In this document: one piece after another, positions 1 to 7,800 of the stretch
Numbering within the stretch: the stretch's first letter is position 1
Layout of the letters: the number at the start of each line of letters is the position of its first letter
Source: a virus
Direction: 5' to 3' (one strand)
Length of the DNA: 44,236 nt
IMG/VR virus record: IMGVR_UViG_3300005288_000093
Location: 1-44,236 of that record
Notes under the pieces: generated by a model
The model's input: only the letters and a program-made list of their open reading frames with translations
Database searches by the model: none
Told to the model about the DNA's origin: nothing
Position numbers and translations under genes: made by a program

Positions 1-254
1 TGGCGCGGGCTGCGCGTCGGTATATCTGAAGTGAGGATTGAGATGGACAACGATGCGTTCATGGCTGCCGGGGGAGATGGCAAAACTTTCGCCTTCGCCA
101 AAGCGCCAGCACCTCTGGCCTCATTGCCGTTCGGCATCATCGACCCGGACTATGCTCGCTACTACACGCTGATCCGCACAACCGCTTGGCAGTGTGGCTA
201 CGCCATCGGCCTGCACGGCTCGTTCACCAGAGACCTTGACCTGATCGCCGCGCC
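1..254. repeat. Left copy of contig-end repeat (circular closure)
   Basis: These bases recur at 43982-44236. Differences: one extra A in the right copy at 44024; AT at 77-78 is CC at 44059-44060; G126 is A44108; G129 is C44111. Two of the changes are synonymous in the gene beginning at 43 and the AT/CC pair changes Asp to Ala. The simplest reading is a circular molecule assembled slightly past its own start, with the two ends drawn from sequence variants. Confidence 0.9.
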
Positions 255-474
255 ATGGACGGCCCAAGCCCTGCCGCCCGACCTCCTGATCAAGCAGATT
301 GAGTATCGGACCGACTTGCGGCGACAGGAAGCCGAAGGCCGCGCAAAGCCACATGGGCGCATGTGCTGGTCCTTGCTGCTGCCCGGCTTCACAGATCCTC
401 GGTGGATCGATTTTTCCGTGATGCCGCTTGTGACCGCCCCACCCCAACCAACCCAACAGGAGACAGAGGGATGA
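43..474 (+). CDS. Phage protein with nucleotidyltransferase-like motif
   Basis: The product has 143 residues. Its centre reads YAIGLHGSFTRDLDLIAAPW, a form common in small phage proteins and resembling a minimal nucleotidyltransferase signature (Gly-Ser followed by Asp-Leu-Asp). A KPHGR segment and a final IDFSVMP segment also fit that phage family. The true substrate is unknown and activity has not been shown for such short proteins. I start it at ATG 43 because the second copy of this region (44025) has a 1-nt insertion upstream that puts the earlier GTG at 31 out of frame. In the circular genome it is the first gene after attP, in the rightward operon. It overlaps the next gene by ATGA. 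Confidence 0.75.
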   Translation: MDNDAFMAAGGDGKTFAFAKAPAPLASLPFGIIDPDYARYYTLIRTTAWQCGYAIGLHGSFTRDLDLIAAPWTAQALPPDLLIKQIEYRTDLRRQEAEGRAKPHGRMCWSLLLPGFTDPRWIDFSVMPLVTAPPQPTQQETEG

Positions 475-845
475 ATGATCGCGAATTGCTTGAAGCGGCG
501 GCGCGAGCGGCGGGGATTGAACCTCACTACCCATTTGGGGAGGGCGAAATCTATGTGCGGTTCGATGGGCTTTGGGCGCATCGTGACACCAGCGATGCGA
601 AGGGCGCGCTCAAGACTTGGAACCCGCTGGCCGATGACGGGGATGCGCTGAGGCTGGCAGTGAAGCTGGAGATGTCCATCACACGCGATGCTCGGCGCCC
701 GAATCTCCATGCCCCCGGCCTCATGAAGTACGTCTACGTGGCGGGGCATGACGCCGTGGAGGGCGCCGCCGAAGAACTCGGCACTGACCACGATGCCGCC
801 ACCCGCCGAGCCATCGTCCGCGCAGCCGCTGCAATGGCTGGCTAA
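471..845 (+). CDS. Phage ABA-sandwich-type protein
   Basis: A 124-residue protein starting at ATG 471, inside the stop of the gene before it, with an AGGAGACAGAGGG leader. The segment WNPLADDGDALRLAVKL (about residues 45-61) is the recognisable signature of small phage proteins with the 'Phage ABA sandwich' domain, whose function is not established. It is the last gene of the rightward operon and faces the end of the lysis operon with only three bases between the two stop codons (843-845 and 849-851). I see no terminator in this convergent junction, so the two transcripts probably read into each other. Confidence 0.75.
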   Translation: MNDRELLEAAARAAGIEPHYPFGEGEIYVRFDGLWAHRDTSDAKGALKTWNPLADDGDALRLAVKLEMSITRDARRPNLHAPGLMKYVYVAGHDAVEGAAEELGTDHDAATRRAIVRAAAAMAG

Positions 846-848
846 CCC

Positions 849-1343
849 TCACCGGGGCCAGGATTCGATCATCGTTCTGAGGTCGCTGGCGTGGGCATCA
901 GCTGCTCCTGCCAGTTCTTGAACTTCTGCCGTGCACTGTCCGAGTACGTCTGCGATGGGATTGGTCGGCTCAGCTTTGGCGGTGCCGGTGGCGCGGGGCA
1001 CTGGATAGCCACGGGAGGCGATACGGATTGCGTCGAGCAGCCGGTCACGCTCAAGGCGAAGATCATCAGCAGCGCCGCGCAAAGCGGCTTCACGGGTACG
1101 AGCGGCATTGGTGGCCTCCAGTTGTCGAGCGGTGTTTTCGGCTGCCTTTCGGTCGGTGGCGGCCTGCAGAATGCGGGTGGTTTCGGAAACGGATAGCTTG
1201 TAGTCGGACAGCGCTGCGGCCGAGCGCGCGACGTTCGCCTTGGCATTGCTGACTTGGGCCCGCTGGCCGAGCAAGCCGACGAAAAGGAGCGCGATCACCG
1301 CGGCGTAGACCCAGCCGGGCACTAGGTCGAATATCTTGGTCAT
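849..1343 (-). CDS. Rz: Spanin inner-membrane subunit, Rz-like
   Basis: A 164-residue protein with one N-terminal membrane segment (WVYAAVIALLFVGLLG, about residues 11-26) followed by a long Ala/Arg/Glu-rich coiled-coil periplasmic part, the usual layout of a Rz i-spanin. It would join the outer-membrane Rz1 lipoprotein and fuse the two membranes in the last step of lysis. ATG 1343 is chosen because it has a TGGAGG site and an ATGA overlap with the micro-gene upstream. An Rz1 reading frame is nested inside it in another frame, which strongly supports the call. Confidence 0.88.
   Translation of the reverse strand: MTKIFDLVPGWVYAAVIALLFVGLLGQRAQVSNAKANVARSAAALSDYKLSVSETTRILQAATDRKAAENTARQLEATNAARTREAALRGAADDLRLERDRLLDAIRIASRGYPVPRATGTAKAEPTNPIADVLGQCTAEVQELAGAADAHASDLRTMIESWPR
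869..1108 (-). CDS. Rz1: Spanin outer-membrane lipoprotein, Rz1-like, nested in Rz
   Basis: A 79-residue reading frame lying wholly inside Rz in a different frame. It has a short basic start, a hydrophobic stretch and a lipobox ending LSVTGC (Cys24), followed by a Pro-rich stretch (PAPPAPPKLSRP), exactly what is expected of Rz1. ATG 1108 is preceded by TGGAGG with a good spacing. After lipid attachment and export to the outer membrane it would pair with Rz to bridge the periplasm. The nested layout matches phage lambda and many other phages of Gram-negative hosts. Confidence 0.88.
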   Translation of the reverse strand: MPLVPVKPLCAALLMIFALSVTGCSTQSVSPPVAIQCPAPPAPPKLSRPIPSQTYSDSARQKFKNWQEQLMPTPATSER

Positions 1344-1420
1344 GCCAGCCTCCACATGACGCGCTTCGTGCACTCAGAGGCGCAGTGCCCCTGCATGCAG
1401 CAGTAGGTGCACCACTTCAT
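1340..1420 (-). CDS. 26-residue Cys-rich micro-gene between endolysin and Rz
   Basis: A reading frame of 26 codons joined to both neighbours by ATGA overlaps: its ATG (1420-1418) overlaps the endolysin stop and its TGA (1342-1340) overlaps the Rz start. It begins MKWCTYCCMQGHC and carries Cys at 4, 7, 8, 13 and 17 and His at 12, suggesting metal binding. I do not know its function. The exact coupling at both ends is the main evidence that it is translated. A bare spacer that merely reinitiates ribosomes for Rz is the alternative. Confidence 0.6.
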   Translation of the reverse strand: MKWCTYCCMQGHCASECTKRVMWRLA

Positions 1421-1902
1421 GGCGAGCCCGTCAGGAACATCTCGCGTTCCTCGGCGCGGCGGCGGCGCAGGCCACGCTCCACATTGCTACCCGGGCTGAT
1501 CCAGCGCAGGAACTGGTCCGCGCAGCCGGCGTAGTCACCAGCGTTCAACAGGCGCAGCAAGGTCGATGGCCGTCCGTCCTTGAGGCGGATGATGCCGTCC
1601 TTGCGGCTCGAGCCTGGGCCGACATTGAACACGATGCTGACCATCGCATCGAACTGGCCTTGCGTGAGCGGCACGATCACGGCATCGTTCACCAGGTCTT
1701 CGCGCTCGGCAATGTCGGCCTCCAGGCGGTCGTCGGCCTGCTGCTGGGTCCAGACCGTGCCCTCGTGGATGTCCGGGCCGGTGGCGCCCCAACCTACGGT
1801 CCATGGCGCGCCGCCAGTCTTCGGGTCTGGGTAGGCGACGAGCTTGCAGGACTCGTAGCGTTTGATCAGGTCGATTCCAGCCTGCGAGGTGTTCATGGTC
1901 AT
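1417..1902 (-). CDS. Endolysin, GH24 lysozyme family
   Basis: A 161-residue muramidase-type endolysin that would cut the glycan strands of peptidoglycan. The catalytic Glu lies in LIKRYESCKLVAYPD (Glu17), followed by Asp26 and Thr35 in the E-D-T arrangement of T4-like lysozymes, and by WTVGWG. The C-terminal part (QGQFDAMVSIVFNVG and ERGLRRRRAEEREMFL) also fits the family. There is no N-terminal membrane anchor, so export needs the holin. I choose ATG 1902, which overlaps the upstream stop by one base and has AAGGGG in front. A TTG at 1905 and an ATG at 1896 are alternatives. Confidence 0.92.
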   Translation of the reverse strand: MTMNTSQAGIDLIKRYESCKLVAYPDPKTGGAPWTVGWGATGPDIHEGTVWTQQQADDRLEADIAEREDLVNDAVIVPLTQGQFDAMVSIVFNVGPGSSRKDGIIRLKDGRPSTLLRLLNAGDYAGCADQFLRWISPGSNVERGLRRRRAEEREMFLTGSP

Positions 1903-2198
1903 CAATGCCCCTTGTCGGCGCTGCCGCCAGGAACTCGCTTCCAGTGCTTCCAGAACACCGCGCAGACGTAGAAGGCCAGCGCGAGCGAGAGGAACAGGCC
2001 GCCGTTGGACACCCAGCCGGCCTGCACGATGCGGCAGCCTGTGCCCACGGCGCCGATGGAGATGGCGGCCAGGCCGATGCGCTCGGTCAGCGTGTCGTTG
2101 ATGCGCTTGGAGAAAACAGCCAGGGTCGCGCCCGCTGCCGTGATGAACCAGCAGATGACGGAAATGGCGGCGTGCACTGTGATGAAGATGCTTTCCAT
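1902..2198 (-). CDS. Small membrane protein of the lysis cassette
   Basis: A 98-residue protein with about three hydrophobic segments: residues 4-25 (IFITVHAAISVICWFITAAG), 40-60 and 70-85 (LFLSLALAFYVCAVFW), ending in a basic tail. It lies between the holin candidate and the endolysin, so it may be a second holin or an antiholin, but nothing in the sequence proves that. ATG 2198 is preceded by AGGGG and lies two bases after the upstream stop. Confidence 0.7.
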   Translation of the reverse strand: MESIFITVHAAISVICWFITAAGATLAVFSKRINDTLTERIGLAAISIGAVGTGCRIVQAGWVSNGGLFLSLALAFYVCAVFWKHWKRVPGGSADKGH

Positions 2199-2200
2199 GA

Positions 2201-2515
2201 TCAAACCCCTGCCTTTTTCTTCAGCCAGTCGATGACGACCTGCCACACGCCGGCAACTGGGGTTGTCTGCACCCACTCCCACAGACGCGAGGCGATGGCC
2301 ATCCCGAAGAGGCCCATGAGAAACCCGCTCAGCCCTTCGGGGATGCCGACGCGGGCCGCGACGTAGGGCGCGGCGTAGAAACTGATGAGCGCGCCGCAGA
2401 CCGCGGTGCTGACGCGCTGCGGCCAGGTGCCTTGCAGGAAGCGCATGGAAACCAGTGCGCCTGCCACACCGGCCAGCTTGGCCGCGATCACGTCGAAAGC
2501 ATCGATGGCAGCCAT
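2201..2515 (-). CDS. Putative holin
   Basis: A 104-residue protein with two to three hydrophobic segments (about residues 12-28, 38-55 and 60-76) and a positively charged end (DWLKKKAGV). Size, topology and place just upstream of an endolysin suggest a holin that times lysis by opening the inner membrane. The start at 2515 has an AAGAGG site. The 98-residue membrane protein that follows could instead be the pore former, so which of the two is holin and which is regulator is open. Confidence 0.65.
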   Translation of the reverse strand: MAAIDAFDVIAAKLAGVAGALVSMRFLQGTWPQRVSTAVCGALISFYAAPYVAARVGIPEGLSGFLMGLFGMAIASRLWEWVQTTPVAGVWQVVIDWLKKKAGV

Positions 2516-2553
2516 TGCTTAAGCCTCTTGAAGACGCGAGTTTTTGTGCCGCA

Positions 2554-4704
2554 TCAGGTCGAATAGAACCCGCTGATGAACAGATTCGTGTTGTTGTTGA
2601 AGTTCGCTTCGGTGAGCTGCGCGAGTTCTGTGGTGGTCGAGCCGTTTTGCAGCGCGATCCCGGCGCCCGACACGTTGCCGATGATCGTGTACCCGATGCT
2701 GTTCATGTTCTGAAACATCACGCTTCCGGTGGGCCGGGCGGCGGGGGTGACGCCAGCGGCGTAAGGGAGCCCGCCGATTGAGGCGTTGCCCGTCGAACTG
2801 CCCTTCGCGGAAAGCTGGATGGACAGCTCGTAGAAGACCAGCCGCCCCTTCTTGGTGTAGCGGCCGGCTCGCGCGGAGTACCCAAGCCCAGTAGCGCCAC
2901 CGCCGAAGGTCAGTGCTGGTGTGAAGGTGCCCTCGTCGTAGTCCTCGACGATGGCCCCGGCCGGGTTGTTGACAACCCCGCCGCTACCGATCTGGAAGGT
3001 GTTGTTGATGACGCGCGAGCCAGTCACGCCCGCCGACAAGGTGCAGGCGTAGGCGTAGGTGCCGGTTCCCAGGTAAACCTTGTTGCCCTGCAGCAGATGA
3101 TCTGAGCCGCCAGTGATGGCGATGACGCCGATATTGGCCGGCGAGGCAGAGCAGTTCGTGAGCAGGTTGCCGTCGAGGATGCAGGCTGTCGGGTACTGGC
3201 CGCTGGTGTCGGTGCCAACAAACACCCCCGCTTCGTCGCTGCCATCGATGGTGTTGTTGGAGACAAGGACAGCGCCGCACCCACCGGTAACAGCGACGCC
3301 AATGCTGGCGCCACTCACGTGATTGCTGTTGATATGGGCAACGCTGACCGAAGAACCGGAGGCAACGCTGTTCACGATGATGCCTGAGGCATACAGGCCG
3401 GTGCATCCGTAGACGCTGTTCCCCATAATCACCACGTCCGAAGATGCGCGAACTGGCGAACCGGAGGTGCTCGAGCCTGTGACCTGAATACCCTGCACCG
3501 CGTTCGGTGCGCGCACAACGCAGTTCGTGACTTTGGCGCCCACCGCGCCATCCCAATGATCGAAGCCAGCATTGCGCTGCCCGCTGGCGTAGCAGTCGTC
3601 TGTGACCGTGTCCTGGCAGGCCAGAAGTGCGGTGGCGTTGCCGCCGTTGAAGAAGTCGCACTGCTTGATCGACACCCGGCTTGCCATGCGGAACGACACT
3701 GCGTGCTCGTCGCCACCGATCATCGAGTCCCAGTCGAACGCCATCGTCTCGATGATGATGTCCGAATCCGTGAGCGTGGCCGCCTCGAAGTTCGTGTTCG
3801 TGAAGATGCGGTTGCCAGAGCCCTTGCCGGGCGCCATTGAGGTCCAGTTCGCGGCGTCGACCTTGACCCGCGACACGTAGCGCCCCGCGCCAAAGGCACG
3901 CGTGTTCGTTGGAACGGTGATCGCCGAGCGGACGAGGTACGTGCCAGCCGGGAAGAACACGCTCATGCCACCGATCAAGCCGGCGTAGGAGAACGCCGCC
4001 TGGATGGCCGCGGTGTCGTTCGCCACGCCGTTGCCGATGGCGCCGAAGTCCTTCACGCTGAGTGTTTCGCGCAGCTTGCTTTGCACCGTGCGCGGAACGC
4101 CAGCAGACGGGCCCGGCTTGTAGCCCACCAGGTACGAGCCATGCGTGTCGCTGGCGGCGTCCGCAAGCAGCCCTTGCAGCGCCATCGAGTCGGTTCCGGC
4201 GTCGGCATTTTCAAGGCCCAGCAGGTCGGAGCGCCAGCGGATGAACTTGCCCGAGCTCGGCGCCGGGAACAGCAGTTTCACGGTCGTGCCCACGGCGGCC
4301 TGCAACGTGCGGTCGCTGATCTCCTTAAGCTGCTGAATCAGGATCGTGAGCTTGTCGTAGGCGTTCTCAAAAACCTGAGGCAGGAAGCGGCCGTTGTTGG
4401 TGATGTCGGTCGACTGGTCGTAAGACATGCCGCCGATGATCGTGAGCGTGGCGCCCACCGGCAGGGGCGACGGGCCGACAAGGATGGGGTAGGTCACGGT
4501 GCCGCCAGGGTTCGCGTCCTGGTCCGTGTTCAGCAGCACGGAGTAGTCGGAGCCCAGCAGCAATTCGGTGGCGGCCCCCGACGAATCGGTGAGCACCGGT
4601 TGAATGCCCTCCGCGTCGAAAACCTTGAACGAGAACGGGAAAGATGTGGTAACACCGTTCCCCGCATATGGGCCGGCTTTCCGGAGGGTGGCAGCGACGG
4701 TCAT
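2554..4704 (-). CDS. Tailspike with pectate-lyase-type beta-helix
   Basis: A 716-residue receptor-binding protein. Residues 1-150 resemble the particle-binding head of T7-like tail fibres (GNGVTTSFPFSFKVFDAEGI, then FENAYDKLTILIQQLKEISDR). Around residue 220 comes VKDFGAIGNGVANDTAAIQAA, the typical opening of a pectate-lyase superfamily right-handed beta-helix, which runs to about 590. The last 120 residues begin with YDEGTFTPALTFGG, a C-terminal domain seen on many phage spikes. The middle probably binds or cuts a surface polysaccharide, but the sugar cannot be told. It is separated by 103 bases from the gene before it, unlike most junctions here. Confidence 0.9.
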   Translation of the reverse strand: MTVAATLRKAGPYAGNGVTTSFPFSFKVFDAEGIQPVLTDSSGAATELLLGSDYSVLLNTDQDANPGGTVTYPILVGPSPLPVGATLTIIGGMSYDQSTDITNNGRFLPQVFENAYDKLTILIQQLKEISDRTLQAAVGTTVKLLFPAPSSGKFIRWRSDLLGLENADAGTDSMALQGLLADAASDTHGSYLVGYKPGPSAGVPRTVQSKLRETLSVKDFGAIGNGVANDTAAIQAAFSYAGLIGGMSVFFPAGTYLVRSAITVPTNTRAFGAGRYVSRVKVDAANWTSMAPGKGSGNRIFTNTNFEAATLTDSDIIIETMAFDWDSMIGGDEHAVSFRMASRVSIKQCDFFNGGNATALLACQDTVTDDCYASGQRNAGFDHWDGAVGAKVTNCVVRAPNAVQGIQVTGSSTSGSPVRASSDVVIMGNSVYGCTGLYASGIIVNSVASGSSVSVAHINSNHVSGASIGVAVTGGCGAVLVSNNTIDGSDEAGVFVGTDTSGQYPTACILDGNLLTNCSASPANIGVIAITGGSDHLLQGNKVYLGTGTYAYACTLSAGVTGSRVINNTFQIGSGGVVNNPAGAIVEDYDEGTFTPALTFGGGATGLGYSARAGRYTKKGRLVFYELSIQLSAKGSSTGNASIGGLPYAAGVTPAARPTGSVMFQNMNSIGYTIIGNVSGAGIALQNGSTTTELAQLTEANFNNNTNLFISGFYST

Positions 4705-4795
4705 TGTGCAGGTTCCAGCCGAGATTTCAGAGGGCGGACCTATGCCAGCGAAGGCGCAGGCCCAGTGCCTGCGATTCTGTTTTTGCGCCTGCTGG

Positions 4796-4813
4796 TTATG
4801 TGGACGCTCAGCG
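4796..4813 (-). repeat. 18-bp repeat spanning a stop codon, copy 1
   Basis: The minus strand reads CGCTGAGCGTCCACATAA, including the last Arg codon and TGA stop of the polyvalent virion protein. The same 18 bases occur at 25923-25940, spanning the stop of the large terminase gene. The identity continues 12 bases beyond the stop, so shared protein sequence does not explain it. Confidence 0.8.
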
Positions 4814-7800
4814 CTTGGACTCCGGGCTCGCCGCGCCCGTCACCAGGCCGCGCGCCATGTCGCCGCCGCTGGTCGGCGTGATCTTGTCCTCCGACATGCC
4901 TGCCAGATAGCCGAGCGGCCGCGCGATGGCCGCGGCCGGCAGGCCGGTCGTCAGGCTGATCAGCGTGGCCAGATCGCGCACCGCCTTGCGCCCGCTGCCG
5001 CCGTTGACGGCGGCCTCATAAACCGAATGCGGCGCGGACACGGCGCTCTCGAGCATGCTGACCGCGGGCGAGGTGGTGATCCGGTCGTCGTAGGGTTTCT
5101 TGTTGAACGTGTTGATCAGCGCATTTGCCGCCTGCCCCACGCCGGGGATCATGGCCAGACCGCTTTTGACATTTCCCATGACCACCACCGCCATCAGCCA
5201 GTCGTCGAGCGTGCTGCCGTCCTTGTCCTCGTCGTCCGGCCCGCCCCTGAAGGCTTGCGCGATCAGTTCGGCCACCATGTTCGGCACGAGGTAACCGAGG
5301 ATGAATATCTTGAGTCCGCGGCCCATTCCTTTGCGCAGCCCGAGTTCGTGGTAGGTCTTGGCAAATTCCGTGCCCAGGAGGTTGGCCTGCATGTTGAAGT
5401 AGCCGGCGAACTGCGTGAACATGCGCACGAAGGCATTGCCGGTCTCGATGCGGCTCACGTCCTCGGGCATGGTCGACCCCTGCGTCTCGCGCACCGCGGA
5501 GTCGGCCAGCCGCACGGCGTCGCGCTCGCTGCTGCCCTGCTCCAGCGCCTGGTTGTAGGCGCCGGTCCAGACGATGGGCCCGAGGAAGTTATCCACAGCC
5601 GACTGCAGGAAGTACGCATGCTGGGCGGTCCACGCCTGCGCCTTCTCGTAGACGTTCGGGTTCATCAGGATCTGGTCGATGGCATCGGTCATCGCCGCGA
5701 CCTCGCTGTCCATGCGCGTGGCCATGTAGGTCGAAGCTGCGGCCACGGTCTTCGCGGTCTGCCGCGGCGCGATGATCGAATGCGCGGCCGCATCGAGCAG
5801 GTACTTCGGGCGCACCTTGAGCGCGGCCAGGCTGAGGCCCGTGATCTGCTGGGCGGTGTTCGACACGTTCGCGAACATCGCGGCCAGGCCGGCGCGCTGG
5901 CGCAGCTTCGAGAAGAAGCGCATGGTGCCGCTGTCGCCCGGCACCTTCTGTTCCACGGTCTGCCGCGCGGCGCGGTTGAGCCACGGGGTCAGCAGGCCGT
6001 CGAAAGCGGTGGGATCGATGCGGTGCAGCGGTTCGGACACGTCCTTGCTCGCGAGCACCTTGCGCACGTCGCGGATCGGCGGCTCCATGTGCGAGAACAG
6101 CAGCACCTTGTCGATGTGCGTCGACAGCGTGCGCAGGTCCAGCAGCAGCGGCTTGTTGTATTCGACGCGGGCCTTCGTGAAGCCCTTGTTCGTGCTCGGG
6201 AAGGCGTAGGCCAGGGTCTGGTTCTCGTCCTCCTGCAGCGAGCGGGTCGCCGCATCCTTCACCACCTCGGCGTCGGTCATCGCAGGGACGTAGCCGCCGC
6301 GGTAGGTGCCGAACTCGTTGGCGAACTCGCCGGCGCTCACCTCATCGAAGTAGCGGCCGAACACATCGCGGTGCGCCTTCTGCGCCAGCGCCTTGGTGCT
6401 CTCCAGCAGGTCCCAAACGCCCTGGGCGAAATCGTAATCGGCCTTCGTGAGCACCTTCGTGTCGATCATCCGTTTGACGAACGCATCCCAGCGCGAGGTG
6501 TCGAGCGCGCCGGTGATCTCGTTCTCCACCGCCCAGCCGCGCCCGAGCAGCAGCTTGCGCTTGTTGCTCTCGTTGCCAGTGTGCAGGATGGCATGCAGGA
6601 TCTCGGCCTTGCCGCTGCCGCCGCGTGAGAAGCCGAAGGTGTAGCCCAGCTCCGGCGCGGCGATTCGGGACTTGCCCAGGTCGACCGTCTCGAGCAGCTG
6701 CTTGTACGCCTTGATGTACTTGGCCTTGTCGGCGCGGTAGTTGTCGGCCGCCTCCTTCACCGGCTGCCAGATGTAGCGGCGGAACACGCCCATGGTGTTG
6801 GCGCCGTCCTTCACGCCCACCCATGCCTCGACGCGGCGCAGCGCGGCGCGCAGGGTCTGCACCTTGGTCAGCCGGCGCTCGGCGTCCGTCACGGCCTGGC
6901 CTTCGCCCGGCACGCGGTCCGGCACGCCGATCTCGTGCAGCCGGGCGGCGAGGTCGCCCTTGACGCGCTCGATCTCCACCAGTTGGCCGTCGACCTCGAT
7001 CTGGCGGGCGCGCTTGGCCATGTGCCAGAGCCCTTGAATCTCTTCCACCAGGCCGCGGAACTCGTCCACCGTGAGCTCGCCCACCGGCTTGGCGTTGGCG
7101 GTCAGGGCGTCGATCTTCTCGCGCAGCACCGCGTGCATGCCCGGGTCATCCTGCGCCATGGTGTCGAGGTACTTCAGCGCCGGCTCGCCCTTGGTGCCGA
7201 TGCCGTACTCGGCCAGGATGGCGCGCGCCGCCTGCACGGTGCCCACGTCGCGGGTCTCGCCGATCTTCTTGATGGCGGGCCGAATGATCTTCGTGAAGAA
7301 GTCGTTCGCGCGCGTGATCTCGGCCTGCGCGTCGTAAGCGGCCTTGGCCGCGTAGTTGTTCACCAGCTGGTTGCGCTTGTGCATCGCCGCTTCCTGGAGG
7401 TTGCCGATCGATTCCTGGGCGAGCTTCGCGCTGCGCGCCTCGGCTGCGGTGTACTGCTTGGGGCGCACGTCCTTGAGCTTCAGCCGGCCGACGACCGCCT
7501 GCGCGAACTCGCGCGCCGCGCGCGCCATCACGTCGACGGTGCCGCCCGAATAGAGGCTGTCGCCGCTCTCGCGCACGGTGGTCGCCTTGGCGAGAGCCTT
7601 GAGTTCGGTGGCGATGACCTTGGCGCGGACCTCGTTGTGGATCGCTTGCTCGGCCGCGCGCTCCAGCGCCTGCTTGCTGGTGATGTCGCCATGCCGCTCG
7701 AGCATGCGCTGGTCGGTCAGCGCGTCGATGCGCTCGTTCGGGGCCTCGGCCGCCGCCAGCGCCGCGACCAGTTCGCCCCCGGATTCATAGCCGAACAGGT

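Noticed and set aside
4754-4772. Hairpin CGCAGGC-CCAGT-GCCTGCG upstream of the tailspike as a leftward terminator
   Set aside because: On the minus strand no U-run follows it; the T-rich stretch is on the plus-strand side and eight bases away. It may be structural but I cannot assign a role.
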